Shown here piece by piece: positions 1 through 14,000 of a stretch of DNA of 64,000 nucleotides. The position numbers and the translations under genes are program-made. A model generated the notes under the pieces. It did no database searches, was not told the origin of the DNA, and saw nothing but the letters and a program-made list of their open reading frames with translations. The stretch is from Haliclystus octoradiatus (Eukaryota > Cnidaria > Staurozoa > Stauromedusae > Haliclystidae). Where the stretch lies: the NCBI GenBank assembly GCA_916610825.1, contig OU744448.1, forward strand, positions 35,611,993 through 35,675,992. The letters are read 5' to 3'. Every line of letters begins with the position of its first letter. Position 1 is the stretch's first letter.

Positions 1-121
1 AACTCACTGGCTCACTTAGAAGCCTCAAGGTAGCTAGATGGATCTCAACATACGGTTTACATTGTAGTCATTGTATTCGTCTACAAAGTTAAAATTGTTC
101 TTATGTGTGTGTATTTTTCAG

Positions 122-898
122 CCCGAAGGAGATCTTTTAGTTGACAGATACAAAAGCTTACAAAAACGGTCAATCATTGAGCCAAGGAAGCAAGTTGTGT
201 AAGTCAATATGTATATTTACTAGCAATAAGCCACCCACATTGCCGATCTGTTGATTATTTAAATAACCCGAAGTAAACAATGATAATCTATAACATTTAT
301 AAATAACAGTTGAAACAGTATATTTTTTCGTTATGCAAACAGAAAGCGAATTAAAAAACCAGCATTGAACACACAGGCTACCACACATAATCATTGCCAG
401 TTATTATTATCTATCGCTCTGATGCGTGATGATTGCCTCTTCGGCAAAAATATATCATTATCTGATTCTTACTATATTTGCTATAAAGCACAGAGGATAA
501 TTAATGTAAAATTTGATATACGTGGTGTAAGTTGTCTTACTCAAGGAACATAAGGCTCAATTCTATTTCTTTCATTTCTCCATCCAACTTTAACTGTAAA
601 TTTCTCAATTAAAACTTACTGTTTTATTTTGCGGTCTTTGTGGCTTTACTTCATAACTTACTTTTGTTTGCAAGGGGTATCCCCATGGATCTCCCCAATC
701 AAAGTCGGTCCACATTTAATCCAGCAAAGCTGGTAACGCATACAAGTAAAAAATCTAATTGGGAATAGTCAGAAATTAGTTGATAAATTTTCTAATGTTT
801 TTTGTAGACCTCATCGAAAATACAAACGAAAAGAGTTTGCCAACAAATCTTACAAAGAACTCACGATGCAAGAAGTAGATTTTACCAAAAAGAAATAA
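122..898 (+). CDS. NOP53: NOP53/GLTSCR2-like ribosome biogenesis protein, last two exons (partial)
   Basis: Two exons, 122-198 and 808-898, join in frame across a GT/AG intron and end at TAA 896-898. The gene begins before the window. The joined tail reads GDLLVDRYKSLQKRSIIEPR, then a basic PHRKYKRKEF segment. This resembles the C-terminus of NOP53 (GLTSCR2), where a 'DR-(F/Y)-KS-(F/L)-Q-(K/R)-R-x-(M/I)-IEPR' stretch is followed by a KFKRKYK-like basic patch. NOP53 is a nucleolar factor that docks the exosome helicase Mtr4 on pre-60S particles during ITS2 processing. Identification rests on this short tail only, so another lysine-rich nucleolar protein is possible. A strong polypyrimidine-AG (tttttcag) precedes the first exon. 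Confidence 0.6.
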
Positions 899-2046
899 CT
901 TAATTGATGTGTGTGAATAATAATAATAATGTGTGCAGAATAATAATAATAATACACATCGTAACATTATTATTTCATTTAATCTTTCACAAATATTGTT
1001 GTATTATTGACATTTATTGTTGTGCTGGCTTCGTATTGCTGTGTATCTATGGCAACTGTAAATCACGTGACTTTGCAATTATTACGTCACAGTCAATCAG
1101 GATCCATTTCATACGGAATGCGATTACGAAAGGTCAACATGGTTTTTAATTAGTTAACTAATTGATGCCTTGCTTGATCGATCGATATTCCGTAATTTCT
1201 ATGGAGAATATATTTTAAGATAATGATTTGGGGAGCTGCATTAGTGTTTATCCTCACTGTATTCAACCATCAAATGGTCGGGCATAATTATGATGAACAG
1301 CCATTGTGTGAAATGCGGAACAAAACGACGGCACGAGGTAATAATTTATTGATCATTAATAGTCTTGGGCACAGCTATGTTTACATTGCATGTTATTTTA
1401 TATAGCTACTGCTAGAATTCGCTATAGTATGGTTAATAAACTATATTTATGAATTACGATATAAACCTTTTTACTTGTTGTACACAGTACTCGGCTTTTG
1501 TTTTGATTATAATAATCGTTGAGTTATTATGTGATATTTCTAATCAGTTTTTGATAACATTTCAATTATGACTTGATGTGCGTGCAGCTACATAATCTAG
1601 CATCATTGTAAATTAGTTAAATTTTATGATTTATTTAAATATGTAATTAGAAATATCTACTATTATGCATGTACTATTATGAAATTTAAAAATATTAAAA
1701 TGCTTTTACTGACATTGTCAAGTATTCTGTTATATTCTGAAGGCAGTTACATTTAAAATGGAACCGAAAGTATTCACCTAAAATAACAAATTCGCAAAGT
1801 AACCATTGAAATAATTTGATCCGAAATGATAATGTTATTTATGCTCGCAATTATTTGGCTAGAAATTATTTCCTAAATCAATTTAATTTTTCATTTACTT
1901 TGATTTGTTTTTGTGCTGCTTTTGATTTTCCCACGTGGTCACTATTTCCTAACTATTTCCATGACAACGAATCATACCTCGTTATCAATCGATTGATGAC
2001 ACGTCGCAAAGTTTCAAACGAGGCACAAAATGATTACAGAATAAAG
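899..2046. other. Intergenic region, NOP53-like 3' flank to TANGO1 5' flank
   Basis: AT-rich sequence with no convincing coding exon. It has two short AATAATAAT runs near 915-955 and presumably holds the 3' UTR of the upstream gene and the promoter and 5' UTR of the TANGO1-like gene, which share the + strand. I see no distinctive core promoter element. Confidence 0.5.
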
Positions 2047-5000
2047 ATGGCTGTAAGAGGAGGGAGGAAATTTGTTTTTTTTATATTCCTTTTCTCAGTA
2101 TTTGTAACGCAAGTAGAAGCAAAACTATGTAGGAATGAAGACTGTACAGGTATTTTATCTTGATAATAGACGTTTGAAACTGCAAGCTGATTTATCAAGG
2201 GAATGTAGCTTCGATGTAAACAGAGTAATCATCGCTTAGCCTAGTAATTATGGATACTAGCTAGGCTTGTTTAATTCTCATGCAGTAGAGTCGTAGACAT
2301 GACTTCACCATCGGAGTTTGATTTAGTTTTGATTGCAGCTACTGCTTATTGATTCTCATTAATTTTATTGTTAACCTTATTCAGAGCTTCCAACCTGGAA
2401 TTTTTTAAAAGAGGGAGGACACCAAATTTTCCTGACAAATTTTGCGTGATTACTATACTATTTGTATTTTTATCGCGAACCAAGGCTTGGTGAAATTTCT
2501 ACCTTAATAAATTGTCAAAGAACTAAAAGTAGTACATCATCTTCAGAAAAGGTGGAACAGAGGCAATTCAAAAATGGCGAAAAGAGGTTAGCGAATAGAC
2601 TCGTCGGGAACATAAACAGTCACTGTCTACGACGGTAATAAAATCTTTACAAGACTTTGATACGCTCAACAGCTTCAGGATTTTTTATATTGAAAAGTAG
2701 CAAAAAAGGCAACAAAATCGGGAGATTTGTATTGAATTTTAAAAAGTCGGGAGAGCGGGAGAAATGTGTGAAAATAGGGAGACTCCCGATTAAATCGGGA
2801 GGGTTGGAAGCCCTGCTTATTATTCATCTACTATAGATAGCCTATTAATGAACACTGAAAGTGAATCGTTTTGATTCACTATAAATGCTGAATGAGGTCT
2901 TGGAGGTCTATCCAGGCCTATAAGTTGCAATCATTTTATTATTTTAAAATATGAACCTTTTAGTTTTTATTTTGTTCTCATAATTAATAAAACATTTCTG
3001 GAAGAAAGACTAGCACGCGCTGAAAAAAGCTTTGTCACGCAATGTAATCAACAAAAATTAAACATAAATAATTCATACAAAATGATAAGAATAAAAATCA
3101 AAAACTATTGATCCAACTGAAAGAAGAACTATTATCGATATAAATTAAAACAATAATTCAAACTAAAACAAATTTAAAGAGTTTTATTTCTCATGTCAGC
3201 CGTCCGTATTTCCGTTACAGCAAAAAGGATAAAAGTTGATATCAAAAAATATAGGATCGCTGTAATAAATATTACTTCCATATTCATAGCATTTCCTGTA
3301 GAATACAATGGATGACATTGTTATTTTCTTCGTAGTTGCCATATAAACGTCAGAAATCAAGTTTTATTTTGCATATTTCCGTATTTCCGTTACATGTTGC
3401 TGTTTGTTGTGCATTTTTCTGATTCCATGCTGTTTTTCCGAATATAATCGAAACCTGCGTAAATATTAATGGGCGGAGCAAGTGATCATCATCAACAGCA
3501 GTCTTTTTGATACAGAAATGTTGAATGGATCTGTGCAAACATGTTGTCAACGCATCTATTGTTCTGTGGTAAATAACAATAGACGGTCAATAGCGTGCAA
3601 CAGAGCAGACGGATTTTGGCCGTCGTCATCCAGCGTGGTTTGAAATAGATATTTTTGATGAAGTCAACTGATTTGATTTGTTATTTCCAACTCAAGTTGT
3701 TGGTTTTAAACCATATTGAGTAAGAAGTATTGTACTAAAAATAGATGAGATGCATTTTATTATTTAGATGTGTCGAGAATAAGATGTAGTTTAAAAGATT
3801 AATTTTTTTCAAACGAATATTTCCGTATTTCTAGATCAGGTGCATATAAGGTTGACATTTGTAGGATTTGAACCGCAGTCAACCAGATATGATCATATAT
3901 GAAGTCAGACTGCTCTGCCATCTTAGCTAATCCTCCCTCACATCCAGTCACATCTTGAAACTCACGTTCATGGAGTAAACAAAAAGTAGCTATATTAGCC
4001 TACACCAGTGCCGATATCGAAATAATGTTTGCAAGCTAGCCATGGAAATAGTATGTTAGCACTTTTTGACATCGAAATGCATTGCGCCAATCTTATGTGA
4101 ATTTCTTTTGTTGTTGAGGCATACATGAAATTAGAAATCACAATTCTGTTTCACAATACATAATTTATTATGTCAAGGTATTACTATTATTTCAGATCAA
4201 CAAATTAAACTTATGTTTCTTGTTTATATTTTGACAGAACCAATTTCAATAGGTCAAGTAATCCGCCCATCAAACAACATCAATATTGGAGATGACGTTG
4301 TTGTTTACAGTAAAAGTGACCATGGGTCAATCTGGGAAGGAGAGGTAAATCGACAGTTAATACAACAGCATTTAACATGTGCTACTAAAGAGTATTATTT
4401 AAATGCTAGATTATGGGATTTTTTTGCTTGCAGGTGAACGGCAAACAGGCTCACTTCAACAGAGACCACATTGAAGAACTTGAGATTTACTCAGAAGAAC
4501 TAACTCATGTTGCTGACAATGGTGTAAGCTATCACTAGCAAACAATTGGATAATAAATTATTTAATTTTGCTGATTTTGAAGTAACTAGTTGGCTCTAAG
4601 CTACTCAAATTGTTCTTAAACTAATAATAGGGATGCGAATCGACAGTCAAAACAGTAATCAAATATTCGACAATGCACTATTCAATTCAAATTGAATATT
4701 AATCGAAATCTTTTGTTCTATTGTTACCATTCAAGTAGACGATGAAACACAAACAAAACTTTTTCCACGACTACAAGAAATGTGTTGAAAACATCAAATT
4801 CAACTTAAATATCTTTACATAGGTTTTGAAAGATTTTGAATGCATAGATATAACAATTTGTTCGCTCAGTTCGCTACGACATTAGTTTACAGAATTCATG
4901 TTATTCAACACGCTTCATATTTCATCACATCTGCTCGATCAATTAATTGTCTTAGCAACAGAGTCTGAAATAGAACTAATGGCACGTAACTCGAGATTTT

Positions 5001-8000
5001 CTTTGTTATGGTAATTAGGGAGAGTTCTGTAGACCATTCAAACACGCGAAAGACGTCGCTTTGAATGATTTGTCGCGTGTTTGTTTCGTATTTTATATTG
5101 GCGAAACGAGCATTTGAATTTGAAGAAAAATTTATCCAAGAAAGGTTGCTTTATATTTGAAAACAAGCATATTTAAAATTAATTTAAATAATCGAATATT
5201 CATTTTACTATTCGAATAATGGATATTTCATTAATATTCGATTATTAATCGATTAACCGATATTCGATTCGCATCCCTAACTAATAACTGACTATTGTAA
5301 GAGTGAACAATAAAGCAGTAAGAAAGAGAGGGTTTCCCATCTCCCTCCCTCCCCTGGCTTATCAAGTGCTACTATAACAGTAGAGAAACGCTTATTTCTT
5401 GTTCTGATCTGATCTTTATCATCATGACATTGTATGTACATCAAGAATTTAAAAATATTTGCAGATAGCACTACAGATAGGTTAAGTCCTACAAACAGAA
5501 ACAGCCATGTATATATAATGGTCAATCCAACAGGTGTCGGTTTATACAGGACGATACAGATTGATTTAATAGAATAAGGATTTTCTTATATTACTGAAGT
5601 GGTCACTGTGGACAGGTGGTCACTACGACAGGTTTGACTGTAAACACTTTTAGAGGCTTACATATTCCGTGTTAACGGTGTTAAGCTGTCGTTGATTGTG
5701 TTGCTCTGTCTACATTAAACCTTTGTTTACCATCTTGCAATAATAATACATTCTACTCACAATTTCATTTGTTCGCATATAGGTTTCATCAGACGATACA
5801 AATTATGAAACGTCAAATATCAACGAAAAAGTCAGAAAGCATTTGATAAATGTTCCAGATGGAGAGATGTTTGATTCATTTGACGGAAGACAAACAGAAG
5901 ATGAAAATTTGTTTCATACAAACCCTGGAGAAGAGAAAGAACGCAAGCAATCTGTTCCAATCCTTAAGATCAATAAAGATCAATACCAACAACAATCATC
6001 TAAAGATCATGCTGATGCGTCTAACGCTGAAAGTATAAATGATATTGGTAATAATTATGAAGCCAGTTCAGATGATGGGTCAGAGCAAAGCCATGACTCT
6101 GACAAGAAGGCTCATTCTATTGATCCAAAAGTTGATGTTCATGACTCTGACAAGAAGGCTTCTTCTATGGACCCAAAAGTTGATGTTCATGACTCTGACA
6201 AGAAGGCTTCTTTTATGGATCCAAACATTGATGTTCATGACTCTGACGAGAAGGCTTCTTTTATGGATCCAAACGTTGATGTTCATGACTCTGACAAGAA
6301 GGCTCATTCTATTGATCCAAAAGTTGATGTTCATGACTCTGACAAGAAGGCTTCTTCTATGAATCCAAACATTGATGTTCATGACTCTGACGAGAAGGCT
6401 ACTTTCATGGATCCAAACGTTGATGTTCATGACTCTGACGAGAAGGCTTCTTCTATGGACCCAAAAGTTGATGTTCATGACTCTGACGAGAAGGCTTCTT
6501 TTATGGATCCAAACGTTGATGTTCATGGCTCTGACGATAAGGCTCCTTCGATGGAACCAAACGTTGATGTTCATGACTCTTACGAGAAGGCTCATTCTAT
6601 TGATCCAAAAGTTGATGTTCATGACTCTGACAAGAAGGCTCATTCTATTGATCCAAAAGTTGATGTTCATGACTCTGACAAGAAGGCTTCTTCTATGGAC
6701 CCAAAAGTTGATGTTCATGACTTTGACAAGAAGGTTCATTCTATTGATTCAAAAGTTGATGTTCATGACTCTGACAAGAAGGCTTCTTCTATGAATCCAA
6801 ACATTGATGTTCATGACTCTGACGAGAAGGCTTCTTCTATGGACCCAAAAGTTGATGTTCATGACTCTGACGAGAAGGCTTCTTTTATGGATCCAAACGT
6901 TGATGTTCATGACTCTTACGAGAAGGCTTCTTCTATGGATCCAAACGTTGATGTTCATGGCTCTGACGAGAAGGCTTCTTCTATGGACCCAAAAGCTGAT
7001 GTTCATAACTCTGACGAGAAGGCTCCTTCGATGGACCCAAAAGTTGATGTTCATGAACCTGACGAGAAGGCTCCTTCGATGGACCCAAAAATTGATGTTC
7101 ATGGCTCTGACGAGAAGTCATCTTCTATTGATCCAAACGTTGATGTTCATGACTCTGACGAGAAGGCTTCTTCTATGGATCCAAACGTTGATGTTCATGG
7201 CTCTGACGATAAGGCTCCTTCGATGGAACCAAACGTTGATGTTCATGGCTCTGAAAAGAAGGCTTCTTCTATGGACCCAAAAGTTGATGCTCATGGCTCT
7301 GACAAGAAGGCTTTTTCCATGGACCCAAAAGTTGATGTTCATGACTCTGACGAGAAGGCTCCTTCGATGAACCCAAAAGTTGATGTTCATGACTCTGACG
7401 AGAAGGCTCCTTCGATGGTCCCAAACGTTGATGTTCAGGACTCTGACGAGAAGGCTCCTTCGATGGACCCAAAAGTTGATATTCATGACTCTGACGAGAA
7501 GGCTCCTTCCATGGATCCAAAAATTGATGCTCATGGCTCTGACGAGAAGGCTCCTTCGATGGACCCAAAAGTTGATGCTCATGGCTCTGACGAGAATGCT
7601 TTTTCCATGGACCTAAAAGTTGATGCTCATGGCTCTGACGAGAAGGCTCCTTCGATGGACCCAATTGATGTCCACGATTATGATATCAATGATAACCAAC
7701 AATCTCGGAATGACGTGGATGCTGCAGTCGAACTGCATGACAGTCAACACGAGGACGGTGTTAGGTTGACAGGTGCTCAGGATAGACGTCAAACCACAAA
7801 TGATATTCTTTTGTCTCGAGAGGACTCGGCTGCTGGCATTGGTTCTCTCTCTGACCCTGTTGAATCTAGTTCTAATGACAATGATGACGTAAATGGTGTG
7901 ATCGGCAGCTTAATTGATCCGTCGTCTGACCAATCAAGTGAAGAACCCCCTACTTCTCACATTGATGATAACAATAATGATGTTAAGAGTCACTTGGAAC

Positions 8001-11000
8001 CACAGGTGTTAAAGGAGGTTATCAATGATGCTACCACAACTGATGAATCTGAAAAACCAATCAATCTGGTAAATGAACTACGGCGCATTCCTTTGTTTGA
8101 AAGTGTTCTTAAGACACAGAAGGATGCATACATTGAGTCTCATTTCAAGAATCAGATGATGACAGATTCTTTATTAGAAATGATTGATGAGTTGATACTG
8201 AAGGATCTTGTTGAGCAGTATCAGCAGAAAGGAGAACTGTATGAGTTACTCAAAGATAACACAGCCCAGCCAACCAAATCAATGACAACAGATGAACAAC
8301 CGGATCAACTGTCAATCAATGTTGCAACTCTACCTGTAAGTAACACAGTTAGTAGCAATGCTTACGAAGACAAGGAAAACATACCTGCCAAGCCAAAAGC
8401 TGTCCCCAATCCCCTGAAAAGACAAGTAAAAGCATTTATGAAAGAGGTGACATCATCATCATCTGGCACTGTCAACCTGGAATCTATTAATGACTCAATT
8501 GAGGCATCGCAATCACAAGCTACGTCAATTCCTCAGGATATCCCAGCCTCGAGTGAGACATCTATGTCACAAGCAACGTCAATATCTGTCAACAACCCTG
8601 TTCCGATTGAGGCATCGCAATCACAAGCTACCTCAATTCCTCAGGATATCCCAGCCTCCAGTGAGACATCTATGTCACAAGCAACGTCAATATCTGTCAA
8701 CAACCCTGTTCCGATTGAGGCATCGCAATCACAAGCTACCTCAATTCCTCAGGATATCCCAGCCTCGAGTGAGACATCTATGTCACAAGCAACGTCAATA
8801 TCTGTCAACAACCCTGTTCCGATTGAGGCATCGCAATCACAAGCTACCTCAATTCCTCTGGATATCCCAGCCTCCAGTGAGACATCTATGTCACAAGCAA
8901 CGTCAATATCTGTCAACAACCCTGTTCCGATTGAGGCATCGCAATCACAAGCTACCTCAATTCCTCAGGATATCCCAGCCTCGAGTGAGACATCTATAAC
9001 ACAAGCAACGTCAATATCTGTCAACAACCCTGTTCCGATTGAGGCATCGCAATCACAAGCTACCTCAATTCCTCAGGATATCCCTGCCTCGTGTGAGACA
9101 TCTATAACACGAGCAACGTCAATTTCTGTCAACAACCCTGTTCCGATTGAGGCATCGCAATCACAAGCTACCTCAATTCCTCTGGATATCCCAGCCTCAA
9201 GTGAGAAATCTATGACACAAGCAACGTCAATATCTGTCAACAACCCTGTTCCGATTGAGGCATCGCAATCACAAGCTACCTCAATTCCTCAGGATATCCC
9301 TGCCTCGAGTGAGACATCTATGACACAAGCAACGTCAGTATCTGTCAATAGCGTATTGACAAAACTAGTTGTGACATTGCCCATATCAGATAGTAACATC
9401 ATTGTAATGGGAGATGACGGTGGTGACATTGGTCGTACAACACGCCAATTACTTGAGGTGACAGACAAGGAAAAAGGTATATTGTGTTATCATCATTATG
9501 TTATCTCATTTTTGAATAAATTGTTGGTTTAATGTAGTTTTCATTATTTAGAAGCAGATGATGTCAATGGTAGGCCTACAGTTGAAAAGCAGCCTGCTTC
9601 ATTTGTTGAACCAGTCAATGGTGACAATGAAATATTAAAGCAAACAACAGCCACTGACCAAGGTAGATGGAATCACATAATTAACATTTGTATATTGATA
9701 ATGTATGATAATGTATGCAATGCCAGCCATGCGTTTGTTTTCTTCAGGTTCTGATGTCAATAATGATGACATTTTGTCACATGGTAGTAATGCTGTGGAT
9801 GGTCGTCATGACAACACCAGGAGCTATGATGACCTATTAGCATATTGCCATAGCAACCCTTCTGATAACAGTTGCGCCTCACTCAGGGGAGCAAAAGTAT
9901 TCAGGGGACCACCCAAGCCTAAAGATAGCAAATATGATGTTGAATTTAGTTCAGTGTTTCAATCTATTGTTTCATTGGTGAAATTATGTGAAAGATTAAT
10001 GGTGAAGAAGATCGGTGGTGTTCTGAGCGTGATCTACCTTGGCTCTGTAAGTGTTTTGTTTATGCAGACTGTAGTTCCCAGCAGGCTAGTGTTACTTTTG
10101 TTTTGGTTACCATATCTCTTTTATGCCATGCAGATTGGAAACACTCTTTCTGGCATATCAGAATCAACGACTGCTGAAGTGTCATTTTGGACGTTTGTTG
10201 TCTTTGTGTTGACGTCGTTTGTGGCAAGACAGCTCTTGAAGGTGATTATCATAAATAGTAACAATCAACGTATTGTTTGAACACAAATATGTACATTGTT
10301 TGTTTTATTTTTTGTTTCACAGCCTGAAGTACGAGGAAGAATCATGGGCCCTAAAGTAGCAGGTTGGTGTTATTAGGGTTGGTGTTATTAGGGTTGGTGT
10401 TATTAGGGTTGGTGTTATTAGGGTTGGTGTTATTAGGGTTGGTGTTATTAGGGTTGGTGTTATTGGGGTTGGTTTTATTAGGGTTGGTTTTATTAGGGTT
10501 GGTGTTATTAGGGTTGGTGTTATTAGGGTTGGTGTTATTAGGGTTGGTGTTATTAGGGTTGGTTTTATTAGGGTTGGTGTTATTAGGGTTGGTGTTATTA
10601 GGGTTGGTGTTATTAGAATCATTCTAGTTGTGTTGATCTGCGTAGGGTTTTAATCCAAAGAAATAATTTATTCTATTTAGATGTGATCAGAACCTATGAT
10701 GCACGCTTGAAGATTCTCACGGAGCAAAGAGACGAATATGAATTGGAACGTATGCAGGTGGTAGATGAGAAGCGTGTCCTCCAGAAAGAGGTCAGCATTG
10801 TCTCTTTCCATCATGTCCTCTGCCAATCACAGTTGGAATTGTTTGCCTGATGCTTTGATTTATAACCAACAGATCGATGACAAAGTAAATGATATCCGTT
10901 TGCTGGAATCGAAAATTGAAAATGTTGATTTATCTTCTCAAAAGATGTCTGTAAGTTTAAATCATCGTTCTCTTATATCCTGCAAAACATTTGTTTATTT

Positions 11001-14000
11001 ATATAATTAGTACATTCAAGGAATTCATTTCTTTTCTTTTCTGTAGACCATAACTGATGATCTGAAAACTAAACTTGCAAAGGCAAAAAGCGAAGAAATT
11101 AAATTGAATGACGTTATCCGTGCAAAGGACAAAGAGATTCAAGCAGCTGAAGAAGTTGTAAGTATTCATAAGTACCCTCTTCTTATCAGTATCTCTATAC
11201 GTGTGTGTGTGTGTGTATAGTTGATGTGATGTTGTTTTGTAGGCTGAGAGGCATCAACTTGAAATCGAAAGGCAGTCTGCATTCTCAACTGAGTTGGAGG
11301 TACGTTTTGGAAAAGTTTTGGATGAAGTCAATTTGAAAGATGAAACAATCCTTCAGCTGCAAGATAAGATTGGACGCTTCAAAGCTGATCTCGTTTTCAT
11401 GACAGATGAAAAGGAGGCAATGGAAAATGTAAAAACGCAATTGGAAATGAGGTCAGCAAGCCTCCATTTAGCGATATCTTTATCTTTTGTTGTTGTTGCT
11501 AGTAAATGTATGTGTGTCATAATGTTTTTGTTTTCATGCAACTTCAGAATGAAAGAGATTGAACAATCAGTGGCAGCCAGGGATGAAGAGATCAGAATCT
11601 TGTCAAACTCTTTGATTGAAAAGGCAAAGGAAATTGAGGTGAGTCTGTTGTTGTTGTTGTTGTTGTTTTAATAGTGTCAGCAGCGTACTGTAACGCACTC
11701 TATCACTATTATTTAGGTTTTACAAGATTGCCTAATGAGCATTAATGATAACGGCAAAGGTGTTGAAAGTGACACGCTGGATGATTTTGATGCAGTGGAA
11801 CAAGATCCTGATATTTGTGGTGAGTGATACACTATATTAGATACCAGGCCCTTCTTCTGGTTGGTCATTGTCTGCATAATTATTATTTCTTTGTTTCTAT
11901 AGAGCAACTCAAGACTGAGAGGCTAAAGCAATTATTGGACTCAACAAAGGTAATAACGCATACAGATGATGCGTTATCAGATGTTATCAGATGGTTTTGT
12001 GTGTGCTATCTTTATTGTTTTTGTTTGATGGTTTTAGTTGCGTTCGGAATTGAGAATTGTTAAAGAAGAAAATGAGAATTTGAATGAAGCCCTTGGGGAG
12101 GAGTCAGAGAGGGGAAAGGACCTTGAAGGTTGGAACCATCGTCCATATCCCTATTTTGCTGCAGCACATGGTGATACCCAGAAAAAAATATAATATTGAT
12201 TGAAATTTCATTTCAGCTTCTTGCCAGCAATTCCGCACTGATCTTGACGTTTATGTTTCCAAATATGAAAAGGCAAATGCTGAACGCACGGAATTAGCAA
12301 TTACTATCAAGACGTTAAAGGAATACTTCCACGCACAAGAGGCAGAACTTCACAGGTAAACTAGAGAGAGAGAGACTGACGGAAAAGCACATTTGATGGT
12401 TGATTGTAAAAATGATGATTGATGTTGTTGTTGCTAGGCGTTTGTCTGCTGAAGAAACCGCAAAACGTGACCTGCAACGTCAATTCACTGAAAATTCAGC
12501 ATCATCCATGGGCGCGGTGGAGGTATCAGAGTCACTGAAGTACGCAGCACAAACCAAACAACAACGCACTCAACTCAATATCTCTGTTCTAGAACAATGT
12601 ATTGATTTTCTGTTTCTAGGCAACAGATTGAAGATCTAAAATCTGAATTACGTGAGACTGAACGCTCCAGCCTTGCCAAGGTAAAACATTTGTTGTTTGT
12701 GGTTGTCTAATTTGGCTTCAATAAGATCAGCTGTAATGGAGACATGGTTGAACTGTATTGTATCTATTTTTAGACTCAGGCCAAGGAATCTGAGACCCAT
12801 GATCTATGGGTAAGACATGGCCACACACACTTTCAGATTGACATACACCAGGCAGACAAGTGATCCTGTTTTAACCAAATGTTGTTATTTATGATAGGTT
12901 AAACATAGACAGGCCAAACGAGAACTTGATGAGATGACACGAGAAAGAGACATCTACAGGAAGAGGCTGATTGAAACTGAGACTTTGCCACGTGAACCAA
13001 AAAGTGCCGCTCTCAAATCATCTACAAGAAAAGACAGCCCATCAAGTGAGGATGTGTTGAAGCGATCCAGTCCTGCAGCATTGCCATCAGATCCAGGTGC
13101 TGTACCCCCTAAGGAGCAACTGCCTGTGTCGTCTACCAACAGCAGCACTCCAGCAGTGTGAGTACCGTTGGCATTCATTTATGATTCATCTATTCTTTGT
13201 TTATTTATTTGTTCTCTTGCAACATTTCATAGTTCTCTTTTTGATTTCAGATCGCCTTTCATTGGACATCTCCCTCCTCGTATGATGGGTCCCATGAGAC
13301 CAATGGGTCCCAGAGGGCCACGTCCTCCATTCGGGCCACCCATGCCAATGCGAGGTACGTACTACGTAGTTTCTGATTGAATGTTTGATGACTCTTGACA
13401 ATTTAGTTAGACAAACATCTTTAACTTTTGCATCTTTCTGTAAAGGACCATTTCCACCAAGGCTCCCATTTAACCCTCATCAGCCAGGACCATACGGTCC
13501 ACCTATGCCACGACCATCTGGCAGTGGGCCTCATTCTCTTCCTGGTCAATCTACGTCTCTTGGTAACAGTCCTGGTCAGATAAACATGTCGCCAAGGCAG
13601 CAGACACCCGTTTCTGATTGGGTAAGTTATGTGATCGTTATTAGAACTGGATATTTTTGTGATTTTAAATTCTTGATTTTGATTTTAAATTCTTGATTTT
13701 AATTTGCTCCATCAGGCCAACGTCAATGGGATGCCAATGTCGTTGCCATCGCAACCAACTTCACAAGTCACTCCAACCTCTTCATCTTTATCACCTAGTA
13801 ATTACCAAGGGCAACCACCACCACCACGTCATGTGACTAGTGCAGATCGAACGAGGCGGATGGCTGCACAACCTCGCATGCCATCAGTAGCCAATAGCAA
13901 CCAACAATTACAAGGTGAGCTTTTCCAAATTACAAATCAGAGAGAGAGAGAGGGAGAGGGTTTATATATTTTGAAGTAATGTAGTTCATTTCAATTATTA

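Noticed and set aside
6080-7664. Antisense and alternative-frame ORFs with regular repeats
   Set aside because: Shadows of the 48-bp coding repeat in TANGO1; the period of three keeps all frames open.
6092-9355. CRISPR-like arrays
   Set aside because: Units are tandem with no unique spacers and lie in an animal coding exon.
10317-10627. Poly-LVLLG and poly-TLITP frames
   Set aside because: Produced by the 15-bp intronic minisatellite, which lies between two good TANGO1 exons.
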